From the NCBI GenBank assembly GCA_016717145.1, contig JADKGD010000066.1:1-6577 (forward strand): a DNA stretch of 6,577 nucleotides, in the 5' to 3' direction. The stretch comes from Saprospiraceae bacterium (lineage in GTDB: Bacteria > Bacteroidota > Bacteroidia > Chitinophagales > Saprospiraceae). Positions 1-5,204 of the stretch are shown piece by piece. The notes beneath the pieces were generated by a model. That model searched no databases, was not told the DNA's origin, and saw only the letters and a program-made list of their open reading frames with translations. The first letter of the stretch is position 1. Every line of letters begins with the position of its first letter. The position numbers and the translations under genes are program-made.

Positions 1-467
1 CGATTCATTAATCCGAAACAGTAGAACCTATATAATTGAAAAATGTTTCTACAGCATCCAAATATTTTTTACATCAGAGGCTTTTACGGCTAGACAGGTC
101 ATACTCTCGAATAGCAATGGCAGATTTGGCATAGCACGTACAACGATAACTTCTTTTGAAATAATGTTCTGATTTCATCAATACTTACTCCTGAAACCAA
201 AGAAATTAACATCTGACCCGGCTTCAACCAATCTTTAATTTCTTCTAAAACTACATTGATTTGTTGGGGCAAAACCGCAAGAATAATTATGTCCATTCCG
301 TTAACAGCCAATTGATTATCCGAAGATATTTTAACAAATTGCCAATGCAAATCAGCCAATTTTTCAGGTTGTTCGTTATCGTTAACTGTAAGGTGCATTT
401 GCAGACAAAACACCTTGTACCAAAGCAACACCCAAATTTCCACCTCCAATAATACCAATTTTTTCAT
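1..467 (-). CDS. proC: pyrroline-5-carboxylate reductase, N-terminal part, frameshifted, cut by window edge
   Basis: Last enzyme of proline synthesis: a cytoplasmic NAD(P)H-dependent reductase turning pyrroline-5-carboxylate into proline. Seen: ATG at 467-465, then, after restoring one A in the six-base run at 459-464, MKKIGIIGGGNLGVALVQG, a Rossmann dinucleotide-binding motif. A second shift near 400-410 leads into a long clean stretch with DIIILAVLPQQINVV and LISLVSGVSIDEI, both typical of ProC. At about 150 the frame changes again and gives VIVVRAMPNLPLLF, matching the family signature around RxMPNtP. A further one-base-short A run at 65-70 precedes DVKKYLDAVETFFNYIGSTV, and another shift lies near the edge. 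The helical dimerisation domain is outside the window. At least five indels in 467 bases of a housekeeping gene look more like sequencing error than decay. The family assignment is firm; the exact frame junctions are not. Confidence 0.9.
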
Positions 468-497
468 CTATTCACCTATCGTTGTCTATTGTACATG

Positions 498-529
498 CAA
501 AGTAAAGTAGAAAATCAATGCACAGTAAA
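498..529 (-). promoter_or_regulatory. candidate Bacteroidota promoter for proC
   Basis: Read on the minus strand there is TTTA (529-526), 20 bases, then TTACTTTG (505-498). This matches the Bacteroidota pattern TTTG-N17-23-TAnnTTTG at 3 of 4 and 7 of 8 positions. A start about seven bases downstream gives a leader of roughly 24 bases before the proC ATG, a normal distance. AT-rich DNA yields such matches by chance, so confidence is moderate. Confidence 0.5.
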
Positions 530-639
530 CTATTAACTAAAGGGACCTTTGTAAAATTAGATAAAAATTCAAAAAATTTCTCAAATCACATTTCCTGAAA
601 GGCTTAATGACAACTGAGTTGGATTAATTTTTAAAGCGA

Positions 640-657
640 GGCTCTGAGCCTGTCGAA
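640..657 (-). repeat. TTCGACAGGCTCAG-type short interspersed repeat
   Basis: On the minus strand the bases read TTCGACAGGCTCAGAGCC. The inner part, GGCTCTGAGCC (640-650), is a perfect palindrome with a one-base centre. From memory, very similar TTCGAC...GCTCAG words are scattered between genes in many bacterial genomes. It lies 17 bases beyond the point where the nuclease relic stops. Only one copy is present here, so its repeat status rests on recalled knowledge. Confidence 0.5.
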
Positions 658-673
658 AAGTACTCATTAACAA

Positions 674-827
674 TTAGTTAATAATTCTACACATTAGTGA
701 TTCTTCACTTTCATCCAAGTCTTGAATATGAATTTTATGACTTACTTAGAAAGTTATCTTTGCTTCCTTGTTCCAAAAATTCTTTGAAACCAAAATCCGT
801 ACAACTGTTGATGAACCGACTTGCCAT
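674..827 (-). pseudogene. Rpn/PDDEXK_2-family transposase-nuclease remnant, N-terminus only
   Basis: The family (recombination-promoting nucleases, PD-(D/E)XK fold, often annotated as transposase) normally spans about 250-320 residues. Seen: ATG at 827-825, then MASRFINSCTDFGFKEFLEQ and GSKDNFLSKS before a TAA at 737-735. This matches the family opening, roughly RyInPlTDfGFKkiFG followed by KDlLisFLN. Another frame at the FLEQ position reads RIFGT, closer to the family's K-I-F-G, so two compensating indels are likely. A shift at 735-742 continues as SHKIHIQDLDESEESLMCRI to a TAA at 676-674; HKIHIQDL resembles the segment that follows the N-terminus in relatives. The catalytic core is absent: the next DNA is non-coding and holds an interspersed repeat. 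A TATTTTTG box lies only four bases before the ATG. The product is certainly not functional as it stands; the family call is fairly secure. Confidence 0.75.
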
Positions 828-864
828 AAGGCAAAAATAAAATTTTTCTCACATTCCAGCGTTT

Positions 865-881
865 GACGAAAAAATTTCGTC
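865..881. repeat. small perfect inverted repeat (hairpin)
   Basis: GACGAAA, three A, TTTCGTC: a perfect seven-base stem with a three-base loop, 38 bases upstream of the nuclease-relic ATG. No T-run follows on the plus strand, so it is not a classic terminator. It may be an operator or part of the flanking repeat structure; function unknown. Confidence 0.5.
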
Positions 882-906
882 TTATAGTTGTCGGAACACC
901 ATTACT

Positions 907-989
907 GGATTATGAAGATGGACGGGATAGTTAGGTTAATGGATAGAAAGATTTAACCCATCCTGAAAATCCTAACATTTTGCAAATCC
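907..989. repeat. imperfect long inverted repeat with AATCCT/AGGATT units
   Basis: The left arm (907-940) is rich in GGAT words and the right arm (952-989) in ATCC words: ATCCTG at 960, AATCCT at 968, AATCCT at 985. The arms can pair imperfectly over about 35 bases; GGTTAA (934-939) pairs exactly with TTAACC (953-958). From memory, words like AATCCTGATTCAGAC recur in intergenic repeats of many Bacteroidota, often near small nuclease-like accessory genes, and the right end here reads AATCCTGATTCAGATA. The structure is seen; its family membership is inferred. Confidence 0.5.
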
Positions 990-1029
990 TGATTCAGATA
1001 ATTTTTTTAATTTTTAATAAAAAAACGTT

Positions 1030-1037
1030 TACATTTG
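1030..1037 (+). promoter_or_regulatory. candidate -7 box of the giant surface-protein gene
   Basis: TACATTTG fits the Bacteroidota -7 consensus TAnnTTTG exactly. Transcription would begin near 1044, leaving a leader of about 26 bases before the ATG at 1070. No TTTG stands at the -33 position; that region (about 1003-1017) is a T-rich tract. No Shine-Dalgarno is visible before the ATG, which is normal for this phylum. Confidence 0.5.
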
Positions 1038-1089
1038 TAACATTAAACATAAAAAAACAGAAGATAGTTATGAGACAGACAACAAACAC

Positions 1090-1124
1090 GGGGGTGGGTT
1101 ATAAATTCAGCAATACCCCCCCCT
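1090..1124 (+). promoter_or_regulatory. G-tract / poly-C tract at start of coding region; possible hairpin and slippage site
   Basis: Codons 7-19 of the giant gene contain GGGGGTGGG (1090-1098) and a run of eight C (1116-1123) in otherwise AT-rich DNA. In mRNA the two can pair: GGG with CCC, one U-C mismatch, then four G-C pairs and a G-U. The reading frame from the ATG at 1070 joins the signal-peptide frame only if the C run has nine bases. The run may be a sequencing under-call or a slipped-strand phase switch. Confidence 0.35.
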
Positions 1125-1149
1125 CCATTTATCAAAATGGAAATTATGG

Positions 1150-1611
1150 GTGGTGTTATTTATTGGTATGGCAATGAATAGCTGGAGTTATGGTAGCCAT
1201 TTTATGGGTGGCTATTGGGAAGTAGAACCTTTAGGTAACAGACAATATAAAGTAAGGTATATCGCTTATTCTGATTGTTCAGGCGATAACCCTTCTATTT
1301 CTTTAGCTACAAATGTAGCTTTACAAACTTCTTGTGGGACTGTGAATAATATGTCATTAAGGTATGATAATGGTTCTGAAATTGAAGTCACTCAAAATTG
1401 TACTGGTACTCCATATATAAGTTGTGCAACTACTGCTAGTGGAGTAAATCAATTAACATATAAATTAAAGGATCAAGGTGGCAATGATATCATTACACCT
1501 TTGGTTGCTAAATCGTTTAGTTTGTATTTTATAAATCACGCAAGGAACAGTGTTGTAAATTACATAAATTATAATAATGAAGATTTAGGAGTGAGTTTAC
1601 ATATTTTTTGA
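1150..1611 (+). CDS. giant surface protein, fragment 1: signal peptide and cysteine-containing N-terminal domain
   Basis: The longest readable first piece. The GTG at 1150 is not the biological start; the same frame is open upstream to the poly-C tract and reads LHLSKWKLWVVLFIGMAMNS, a basic n-region plus hydrophobic core. Cleavage probably falls after SWSYG, leaving SHFMGGYWEVEP at the mature N-terminus. That SHxxGG start, with KVRYIAYSDCSG, QTSCGTV, VTQNCTG and ISCATT, matches the opening domain of many large Bacteroidota surface proteins that carry PKD or T9SS modules. NHARNSVVNYIN resembles the RNtvvN-like stretch seen there. The piece ends at a TGA created by a six-base T run (1604-1609); seven T would join it directly to the next fragment through HIFLNTPDN. 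Structural role, no catalytic motif. Confidence 0.8.
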   Translation: MVLFIGMAMNSWSYGSHFMGGYWEVEPLGNRQYKVRYIAYSDCSGDNPSISLATNVALQTSCGTVNNMSLRYDNGSEIEVTQNCTGTPYISCATTASGVNQLTYKLKDQGGNDIITPLVAKSFSLYFINHARNSVVNYINYNNEDLGVSLHIF

Positions 1612-2051
1612 ATACACCTGATAATCATTCTCCTGTAAACGAACTGTTTAATGGATCAAATTATAATGTTTTAGAAATACAAACTGCATGTCTTAATGAA
1701 GAATTTATTTTCGACAATCAAAGTTTTATTGACGTTGACGGTGACGAACTATCTTATGAATTAGTTCAAGCGACTGATAATATTGGTCAAAATATTAGTT
1801 TTGCTTCGGGATTCTCTATCAATAATCCTGTTAATGATCCTTTTTGGAGTTTTGACAATATTAATGGTAATTTTTCATTTAAACCAACACAACTTGGAAA
1901 TTATCAAATAGTTACAAGAGTTACTGAAAGAAGAAATGGCCAAATTATTGGAGTATATCAGCGTGATTTTCAGATACTTGTTCGAAATTGTATGACCTTA
2001 CAAATGAGCCATTTAAATATATGCTCAGGTGAGATATTACTGTTCATCTAA
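1608..2051 (+). CDS. giant surface protein, fragment 2: PKD/cadherin-like domain
   Basis: Continues fragment 1 after one restored T; the apparent TTG start is an artefact of the break. NTPDNHSPVNELFNG corresponds to the NxSPxF motif, and FIDVDGDELSYELVQA is the classic iDxDGDxLxYxL motif of calcium-associated Ig-like/cadherin-like modules. GNFSFKPTQLGNYQIV and ERRNGQIIGVYQRDFQILV are the usual closing motifs (fxPtxxGxYxvvvxVxExRnG...RDFQixV). LNICSGE probably opens the next Ig-like repeat. The frame then closes at 2049-2051, while coding-like text goes on in other frames. Confidence 0.8.
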   Translation: MNTPDNHSPVNELFNGSNYNVLEIQTACLNEEFIFDNQSFIDVDGDELSYELVQATDNIGQNISFASGFSINNPVNDPFWSFDNINGNFSFKPTQLGNYQIVTRVTERRNGQIIGVYQRDFQILVRNCMTLQMSHLNICSGEILLFI

Positions 2052-2323
2052 CTTTGCTTAATTGTAATGCAATTAATCAAAATGATTTGTATTGACAGAT
2101 GCTTTTAATAATCAAATTCCTATAACTTATGACTTTGTAATTCAGGCACTTCGTATTTAACTGTTTCAACAAACGCTTTCAGCAGGCTTATATTTTAAGT
2201 TACAATTATTATGATGATTGTGGTGATTAAAATCAGTAAGTAGCTCTATTGAAGTTTTTATCAACATTTCGATCAAGCACAATATGTTACTTGTCAAAAT
2301 GAGCCCGTTACCTTAATTCATCG
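2052..2323 (+). other. frame-scrambled coding stretch inside the giant gene
   Basis: No single frame stays open, but successive frames give plausible pieces of the same protein: NLTLLNCNAINQNDL-like text near 2050-2090, TDAFNNQIPITYDFVI (about 2095-2143), SGTSYLTVSTNAFSAG (about 2143-2190), NYYDDCGD (about 2205-2228) and QYVTCQNEPVTLI (about 2280-2318). The last is the opening of a cysteine-containing Ig-like repeat. At least five indels are needed, the densest damage in the gene. Confidence 0.6.
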
Positions 2324-2776
2324 TTGGTGCCCCACCGGAAACAATTTTTCAATGGAATGGCGGAGCTTCTACAACTTCAAATACATTTAACGCACTTCTA
2401 TCTTACAAATGTTTATGTAGATATCATTATGCCAAATTGTTCAACTCAATTAAGTACAACTATCGAAATTGTTCAGCAATTTACCATTTCCCTCCAAAAC
2501 GCAGAACTTACAGATTGTAAAAAAAATACACGATTATTAACTGCATCAGCGCAAAGTAACTGCTCTAATTGTACATATACTTGGGTACTTTCCAATGGCT
2601 TAAATTCTACAACATATACAACTTCTGTACCTAATTTAAGCGTAAATCCTCCAAATTTCTATAATACTAGCCAAAACTTGTCATTATCTGTAACAGTTGG
2701 AACAAGTTCTCTCCAAATTGTAATGCTACAGCCACTTTACCAGTCGCTATCGTTTGTTGTGATGAAGGAATATTAA
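2324..2776 (+). CDS. giant surface protein, fragment 3: Ig-like cysteine-containing repeats
   Basis: The first 26 or so codons of this frame are out of register; the true text there is GAPPETIFQWNGGASTTSNT, two bases over, a typical Ig-like PKD/SprB-type strand pair. From about 2405 the frame itself is real: VDIIMPNCSTQLSTTIEIV ends one repeat, then SLQNAELTDCKKNTRLLTAS and NCSNCTYTWVLSNG begin another, with LSVTVGTSS closing it. Near 2708 the coding text moves to another frame as SPNCNATATLPVAIVCCDEG and leads into the beta-helix. Threonine, serine and asparagine are abundant and the cysteines are spaced for disulfides, as expected of an extracellular protein. No enzymatic motif. Confidence 0.7.
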   Translation: MVPHRKQFFNGMAELLQLQIHLTHFYLTNVYVDIIMPNCSTQLSTTIEIVQQFTISLQNAELTDCKKNTRLLTASAQSNCSNCTYTWVLSNGLNSTTYTTSVPNLSVNPPNFYNTSQNLSLSVTVGTSSLQIVMLQPLYQSLSFVVMKEY

Positions 2777-2937
2777 AAATTGGTGGTACCTGTGGAGTTT
2801 ATTATTAGCAATTACATCAAAATGGAAATGTATTATCAAGTATAAATCCTGTTATTTTTACTGGGAAAATAATCATTGATAAGGATTTTGAAATCAAAGG
2901 AACCAATGTATTATTAAACCCTTCTGTCTGGAAATCA

Positions 2938-3237
2938 TTGTTTTATAGGGCAATAGCATTAACCATCAGCAATGGAAGTAGATTAGAGGCTTGTAACATG
3001 ATGTGGATGGGGAGAACTGTTAAGCAAAAATGCAAATTTAATCATTGCGGATTCATACATACAAGACGCTATTTGGCTGATAAATTCTTATGGCGGCTTT
3101 TAGATTTAAAACGAAATACACTTTCACAAAACTTATATCATGTTTCAGTTTCAACTTATCAAGACCTTTCTAAGCCGTTAATTTTGAGGAAAATAGTTTC
3201 GTTTGTCCTAAGATTTAAAAAAGAGAACGTGTGTTGA
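2938..3237 (+). CDS. giant surface protein, fragment 4: start of beta-helix region
   Basis: This frame is actually open from about 2809, just after an in-frame TAG (2806-2808), and begins NGNVLSSINPVIFTGKIIID, the usual entry to a parallel beta-helix. ALTISNGSRLEACNMMW is the first clear coil (LtIsnGSxLexCxxMW). Between about 3032 and 3075 the real text is in another frame, ANLIIADSYIQDAIW, again a coil. It then returns to this frame as LDLKRNTLSQNLYHVSVSTY. Such N- and I/L/V-rich repeats stack into a right-handed helix, a fold of adhesins and polysaccharide-active proteins. No catalytic residues of a known lyase were recognised. Confidence 0.7.
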   Translation: MFYRAIALTISNGSRLEACNMMWMGRTVKQKCKFNHCGFIHTRRYLADKFLWRLLDLKRNTLSQNLYHVSVSTYQDLSKPLILRKIVSFVLRFKKENVC

Positions 3238-3404
3238 AACAGTTAGTGTGAGTGGATTAACGGTTTTACTCTTATCTAGAACGCTGCGCCGCCATTAATT
3301 TTTTAATTGTTTTGACATAAAACAACAGTCACCAGCCCGTTATTACATTTGAAAGAAACAACATTTCACAAGCCAAAGAAGGACTTTACATCAACGGAAC
3401 AGAC

Positions 3405-3734
3405 TTGAATGTGTTAAATTGTAATTTATCCTCTTGCCACGAATATGGAGTGCACGCAAAAGCTAGTAGTGCAGAACCTAAAAATGTATCGTCTTCTAAA
3501 TTGCAGATTACAGGCATTAACAGTCCTTATCAGATGTTTAAAGGTGTTGGATATTATGCCGTAGGAGGTGTAAAAACCGATATTGTTTCCTCATTCTTTG
3601 CCAACATCAATTATCTGGGTGTTCAAATTGAAAGAACAAATGCTTTAAACCATAGTGTCATCAATTCAACGTTTAACAAAGCAGGATCTACGCCATTGAT
3701 TTTCGGGAAATCACTAAATCTTTGTAATCATTGA
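3405..3734 (+). CDS. giant surface protein, fragment 5: beta-helix coils
   Basis: The frame is open from about 3336 (PVITFERNNISQAKEGLYIN), so the TTG at 3405 is not a true start. Coil-like units follow: LNVLNCNLSSCHEYGVHAKA, SKLQITGINSPY, VKTDIVSSFFANINYLGVQI and NALNHSVINSTFNKAG, with the n-x-f/i-x-n-N spacing of right-handed beta-helix repeats about 22-28 residues long. The frame ends at 3734; one indel near 3715-3720 continues it as VIIENDTIHGNSNQFCMG. The stretch 3238-3404 before it holds only scrambled frames. Confidence 0.7.
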   Translation: MNVLNCNLSSCHEYGVHAKASSAEPKNVSSSKLQITGINSPYQMFKGVGYYAVGGVKTDIVSSFFANINYLGVQIERTNALNHSVINSTFNKAGSTPLIFGKSLNLCNH

Positions 3735-4052
3735 AAATGATACCATTCATGGCAATAGCAATCAGTTTTGTATGGGGCATTATCCATCAGAAACAGTATT
3801 CAACAGAAGCTTATGCCAGAATTAGAAACAATAGAATTGCAAGTTACTTTATGGAATGCTTTTAACAGGTTTAGGTGAGCAGAAGTAGAAAATAATCGTA
3901 TCACTTTGAGTGGATTTACCTCAATGCTGACAGATATGCTGGTATAAAATTAGAGAATTTCAAAGGTAATCTCAAGTGTCACTTTCAATACCGTTCAGTT
4001 ACAAAATGGAAAAACACCAAGCTGGCAAGAAGTTGGAATAGAGATTGCTGAT
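3735..4052 (+). other. frame-scrambled beta-helix coding inside the giant gene
   Basis: No long frame, yet each part reads as beta-helix: IIENDTIHGNSNQFCMGHYP (frame from about 3721), RIRNNRIASYF (about 3814-3850), AEVENNRITLSGFTSML (about 3880-3930), AGIKLENFKGN (about 3938-3970), then NTVQLQNGKTPSWQEVGIEI (about 3987-4046), which runs directly into the next fragment. About four indels would restore continuity. No RNA gene or promoter was seen. Confidence 0.6.
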
Positions 4053-4277
4053 GTGCCTGAAGCCTTTGTTCAAGATAATTTGATTAAAAATGTAGGTAGA
4101 GGGCTTTGGTTTTCAGGTGCCAATACCAATAACAAAGTGACTTGTAACGACTTAGAGAGCCCTGAAATTGGTTGGGTAATTATTAACCCAGACTTAGCTG
4201 ACCAAGGTGATGCAACAACCCCACAAGAAAACAAATGGAGATATCCCAATGGTTATACTTGCTGGAACGAATTATAA
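4053..4277 (+). CDS. giant surface protein, fragment 6: end of beta-helix
   Basis: Continues in frame from about 3987, so the GTG at 4053 is not a genuine start. FVQDNLIKNVGRGLWFSG is a full coil, followed by NNKVTCNDLESPEIGWVI and then GDATTPQENKWRYPNGYTCW. In relatives the helix is capped by a Q/N-x-W segment like ENKW before a loop region, so this is probably the C-terminal cap. The frame closes at a TAA (4275-4277). Between 4278 and 4412 several frames give only weak text (for example MNNYLAPVTMGIVCEKWSDW), and I cannot tell which is real. Confidence 0.65.
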   Translation: MPEAFVQDNLIKNVGRGLWFSGANTNNKVTCNDLESPEIGWVIINPDLADQGDATTPQENKWRYPNGYTCWNEL

Positions 4278-4412
4278 TATTTTCATGAACAATTACCTTG
4301 CTCCGGTGACAATGGGAATTGTATGTGAGAAATGGAGTGACTGGTTTGCCATATTTACCTATAACAATGGAGGAGGGGGGATTTTAATAAAACCATCATC
4401 TACTACATTAAC

Positions 4413-4661
4413 TTGTATCTAGAGTATGTAAATCCAGAAAAGCGTAGGGTTGTAAATAAATATTTAGAAACTCAGCCTCAGTTATCAGCTCGCAGTTGGA
4501 ACCAAACCCATACCCTTTATTTGGATTTACTGGCAGACACAAGCCTTGTTGAGCCCAATTTAGTTCAGTATAGAGACAGTCTAAACAACACTAGTATGTC
4601 AAACTTTGCTGCAATCGACCAATCCATCCAAACTGATACTTGGGCTCGGTGCAAAATATAG
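4413..4661 (+). CDS. giant surface protein, fragment 7: helical spacer before the sorting tail
   Basis: The apparent TTG start is within the gene. LYLEYVNPEKRRVVNKYLET, LYLDLLADTSLVEPNLVQYR and MSNFAAIDQSIQTDT are charged, leucine-spaced and predicted helical. In comparable Bacteroidota proteins an alpha-helical segment of this type stands between the beta-helix and the sorting domain. The frame is lost near 4640 and continues as GSVQNIAQNISCTCASEHNF, resembling the IAxQCP-like segment found there. Role probably structural; no motif of known function. Confidence 0.6.
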   Translation: MYLEYVNPEKRRVVNKYLETQPQLSARSWNQTHTLYLDLLADTSLVEPNLVQYRDSLNNTSMSNFAAIDQSIQTDTWARCKI

Positions 4662-4850
4662 CACAGAATATTTCATGTACTTGTGCTTCTGAACACAACT
4701 TTTGAAAATGATTCAATGGATGGCTGATAAAAAATAAGCATGGTTGATACTTTAAATTCAACTGATGAGAAACTTTTAGATTCATTAGCTCAACTTAACA
4801 GCATTGAAAAGGCAAAGGAATTATAGCCAGAGGAGAGCCAAAATAAAGGA
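4662..4850 (+). other. degraded helical segment with in-frame stop
   Basis: After the CTCASEHNF text the frame shifts near 4700 (ENDSMDG) and again before 4740. From the ATG at 4740 the frame is that of the final fragment: MVDTLNSTDEKLLDSLAQLN, then IEKAKEL, a TAG at 4824-4826, then PEESQNKGMKRFRWYNDGQ without a frame change. The TAG is therefore a substitution or true nonsense codon, not an indel. Confidence 0.55.
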
Positions 4851-5153
4851 ATGAAGCGTTTTAGATGGTACAATGATGGTCAGATCAATACATCAGCTAA
4901 AATGGCTAATACAGTGGATGAAAAAGCTTTAATTCAAGAGACAACAACGATTCAAATTTTCCCAAATCCATCTAAAAATCTTTTAAAAATTGATGGTATT
5001 GAATTAGGTGAAACTATTGAAATCACTGATATTCAAGGAAAAATAATCATGTCTCATGTTTGGAATGGTCAAGCCATTCAAACTAATCTTGTTCCTGGTT
5101 TATATTTTGTTAAAATCAGGAATGTAGCACATAAATTTGTTATAACTCAATAA
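4851..5153 (+). CDS. giant surface protein, C-terminal fragment: T9SS type A sorting domain
   Basis: The last about 70 residues form a textbook type IX secretion C-terminal domain: IQIFPNPSKNLLKIDG, then ETIEITDIQGKIIMSHVWNG, then TNLVPGLYFVKI and KFVITQ before the stop. The FPNPs...l.I / i.I.d..Gk / l..GlY.vki pattern is what the Por secretion machinery recognises; the domain is normally cut off when the cargo is attached to the outer surface or released. The ATG at 4851 is internal, since the frame is coding upstream across a TAG. The gene ends eight bases before the terminator stem. This domain, with the signal peptide of fragment 1, fixes the whole product as T9SS cargo. Assignment is secure. 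Confidence 0.95.
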   Translation: MKRFRWYNDGQINTSAKMANTVDEKALIQETTTIQIFPNPSKNLLKIDGIELGETIEITDIQGKIIMSHVWNGQAIQTNLVPGLYFVKIRNVAHKFVITQ

Positions 5154-5161
5154 ATTTACTA

Positions 5162-5196
5162 GCCTGCGTCTTTTTCTAGGCGCAGGCATTTTCTTT
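5162..5196 (+). terminator. intrinsic terminator after the giant surface-protein gene
   Basis: GCCTGCGTC (5162-5170), loop TTTTTCTA, GGCGCAGGC (5179-5187): a nine-base stem, all Watson-Crick except one T-G pair, followed by ATTTTCTTT. It lies just after the stop at 5153 and 18 bases before the next ATG, so it should largely separate the two surface-protein genes. Confidence 0.85.
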
Positions 5197-5204
5197 ATCC
5201 TTAC

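Larger units (their letters stand above)
468..1069. other. intergenic region with nuclease relic and repeats
   Basis: About 600 bases separate the divergent proC and the giant surface-protein gene. From left to right it holds the proC promoter, an AT-rich stretch (about 530-635) in which I see no gene, a TTCGACAGGCTCAG-type repeat (640-657), a broken Rpn-type nuclease on the minus strand (674-827), a small perfect hairpin (865-881), an imperfect inverted repeat of AATCCT units (907-989) and the plus-strand promoter (1030-1037). A promoter-like GACCTTTG at 544-551 (plus) is followed only by very short reading frames. The mixture of repeats and a truncated mobile-type gene suggests an insertion hot spot. 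Confidence 0.6.
1070..5153 (+). pseudogene. giant T9SS-secreted beta-helix surface protein, reading frame interrupted many times
   Basis: One gene of about 4.1 kb (about 1,360 residues) explains all coding signal in this stretch. Domain order: N-terminus MRQTTNTGVGYKF; signal peptide SKWKLWVVLFIGMAM; mature start near SHFMGGYWEVEP; cysteine-containing N-terminal domain and cadherin/PKD-like domain to about 1990; Ig-like cysteine segments (about 2000-2760); right-handed parallel beta-helix (about 2820-4230); helical segment (about 4410-4830); T9SS type A sorting domain to the TAA at 5151-5153. The protein should be exported by Sec, cross the outer membrane by T9SS and be surface-attached or released; adhesion or polysaccharide binding is a guess. 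The frame changes at many sites and in-frame TAG codons stand at 2806-2808 and 4824-4826. Because proC is broken the same way, I favour sequencing error over real decay. The pieces are listed separately below. Confidence 0.75.

Noticed and set aside
261..452. Plus-strand 63-codon open frame
   Set aside because: Antisense to proC, which has clear conserved motifs on the other strand.
755..762. Plus-strand TATCTTTG, a perfect TAnnTTTG promoter box
   Set aside because: On the minus strand these bases encode the SKDN part of the nuclease relic, and no convincing plus-strand gene follows; treated as a coincidence.
821..834. TTGCC-ATAA-GGCAA hairpin followed by an A/T-rich tract, possible terminator
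   Set aside because: Stem of only five pairs, overlaps the nuclease-relic start codon, and no upstream plus-strand gene needs a terminator.
829..930. Plus-strand open stretch reading KNKIFLTFQRLTKKF and later RLIVVGTPLLDYEDG
   Set aside because: Only about 33 codons, starts after a stop without a start codon, overlaps the hairpin and the inverted repeat, and matches no family I recognise.
4591..4785. Minus-strand 64-codon open frame
   Set aside because: Antisense to the helical segment of the giant surface protein, with no promoter or recognisable motif; a shadow frame.
1070..5153. Alternative genetic code or programmed frameshifting as explanation for the broken frames
   Set aside because: Too many shifts in different directions and contexts, some in homopolymers one base short, and the same damage is seen in proC; error or decay is simpler.
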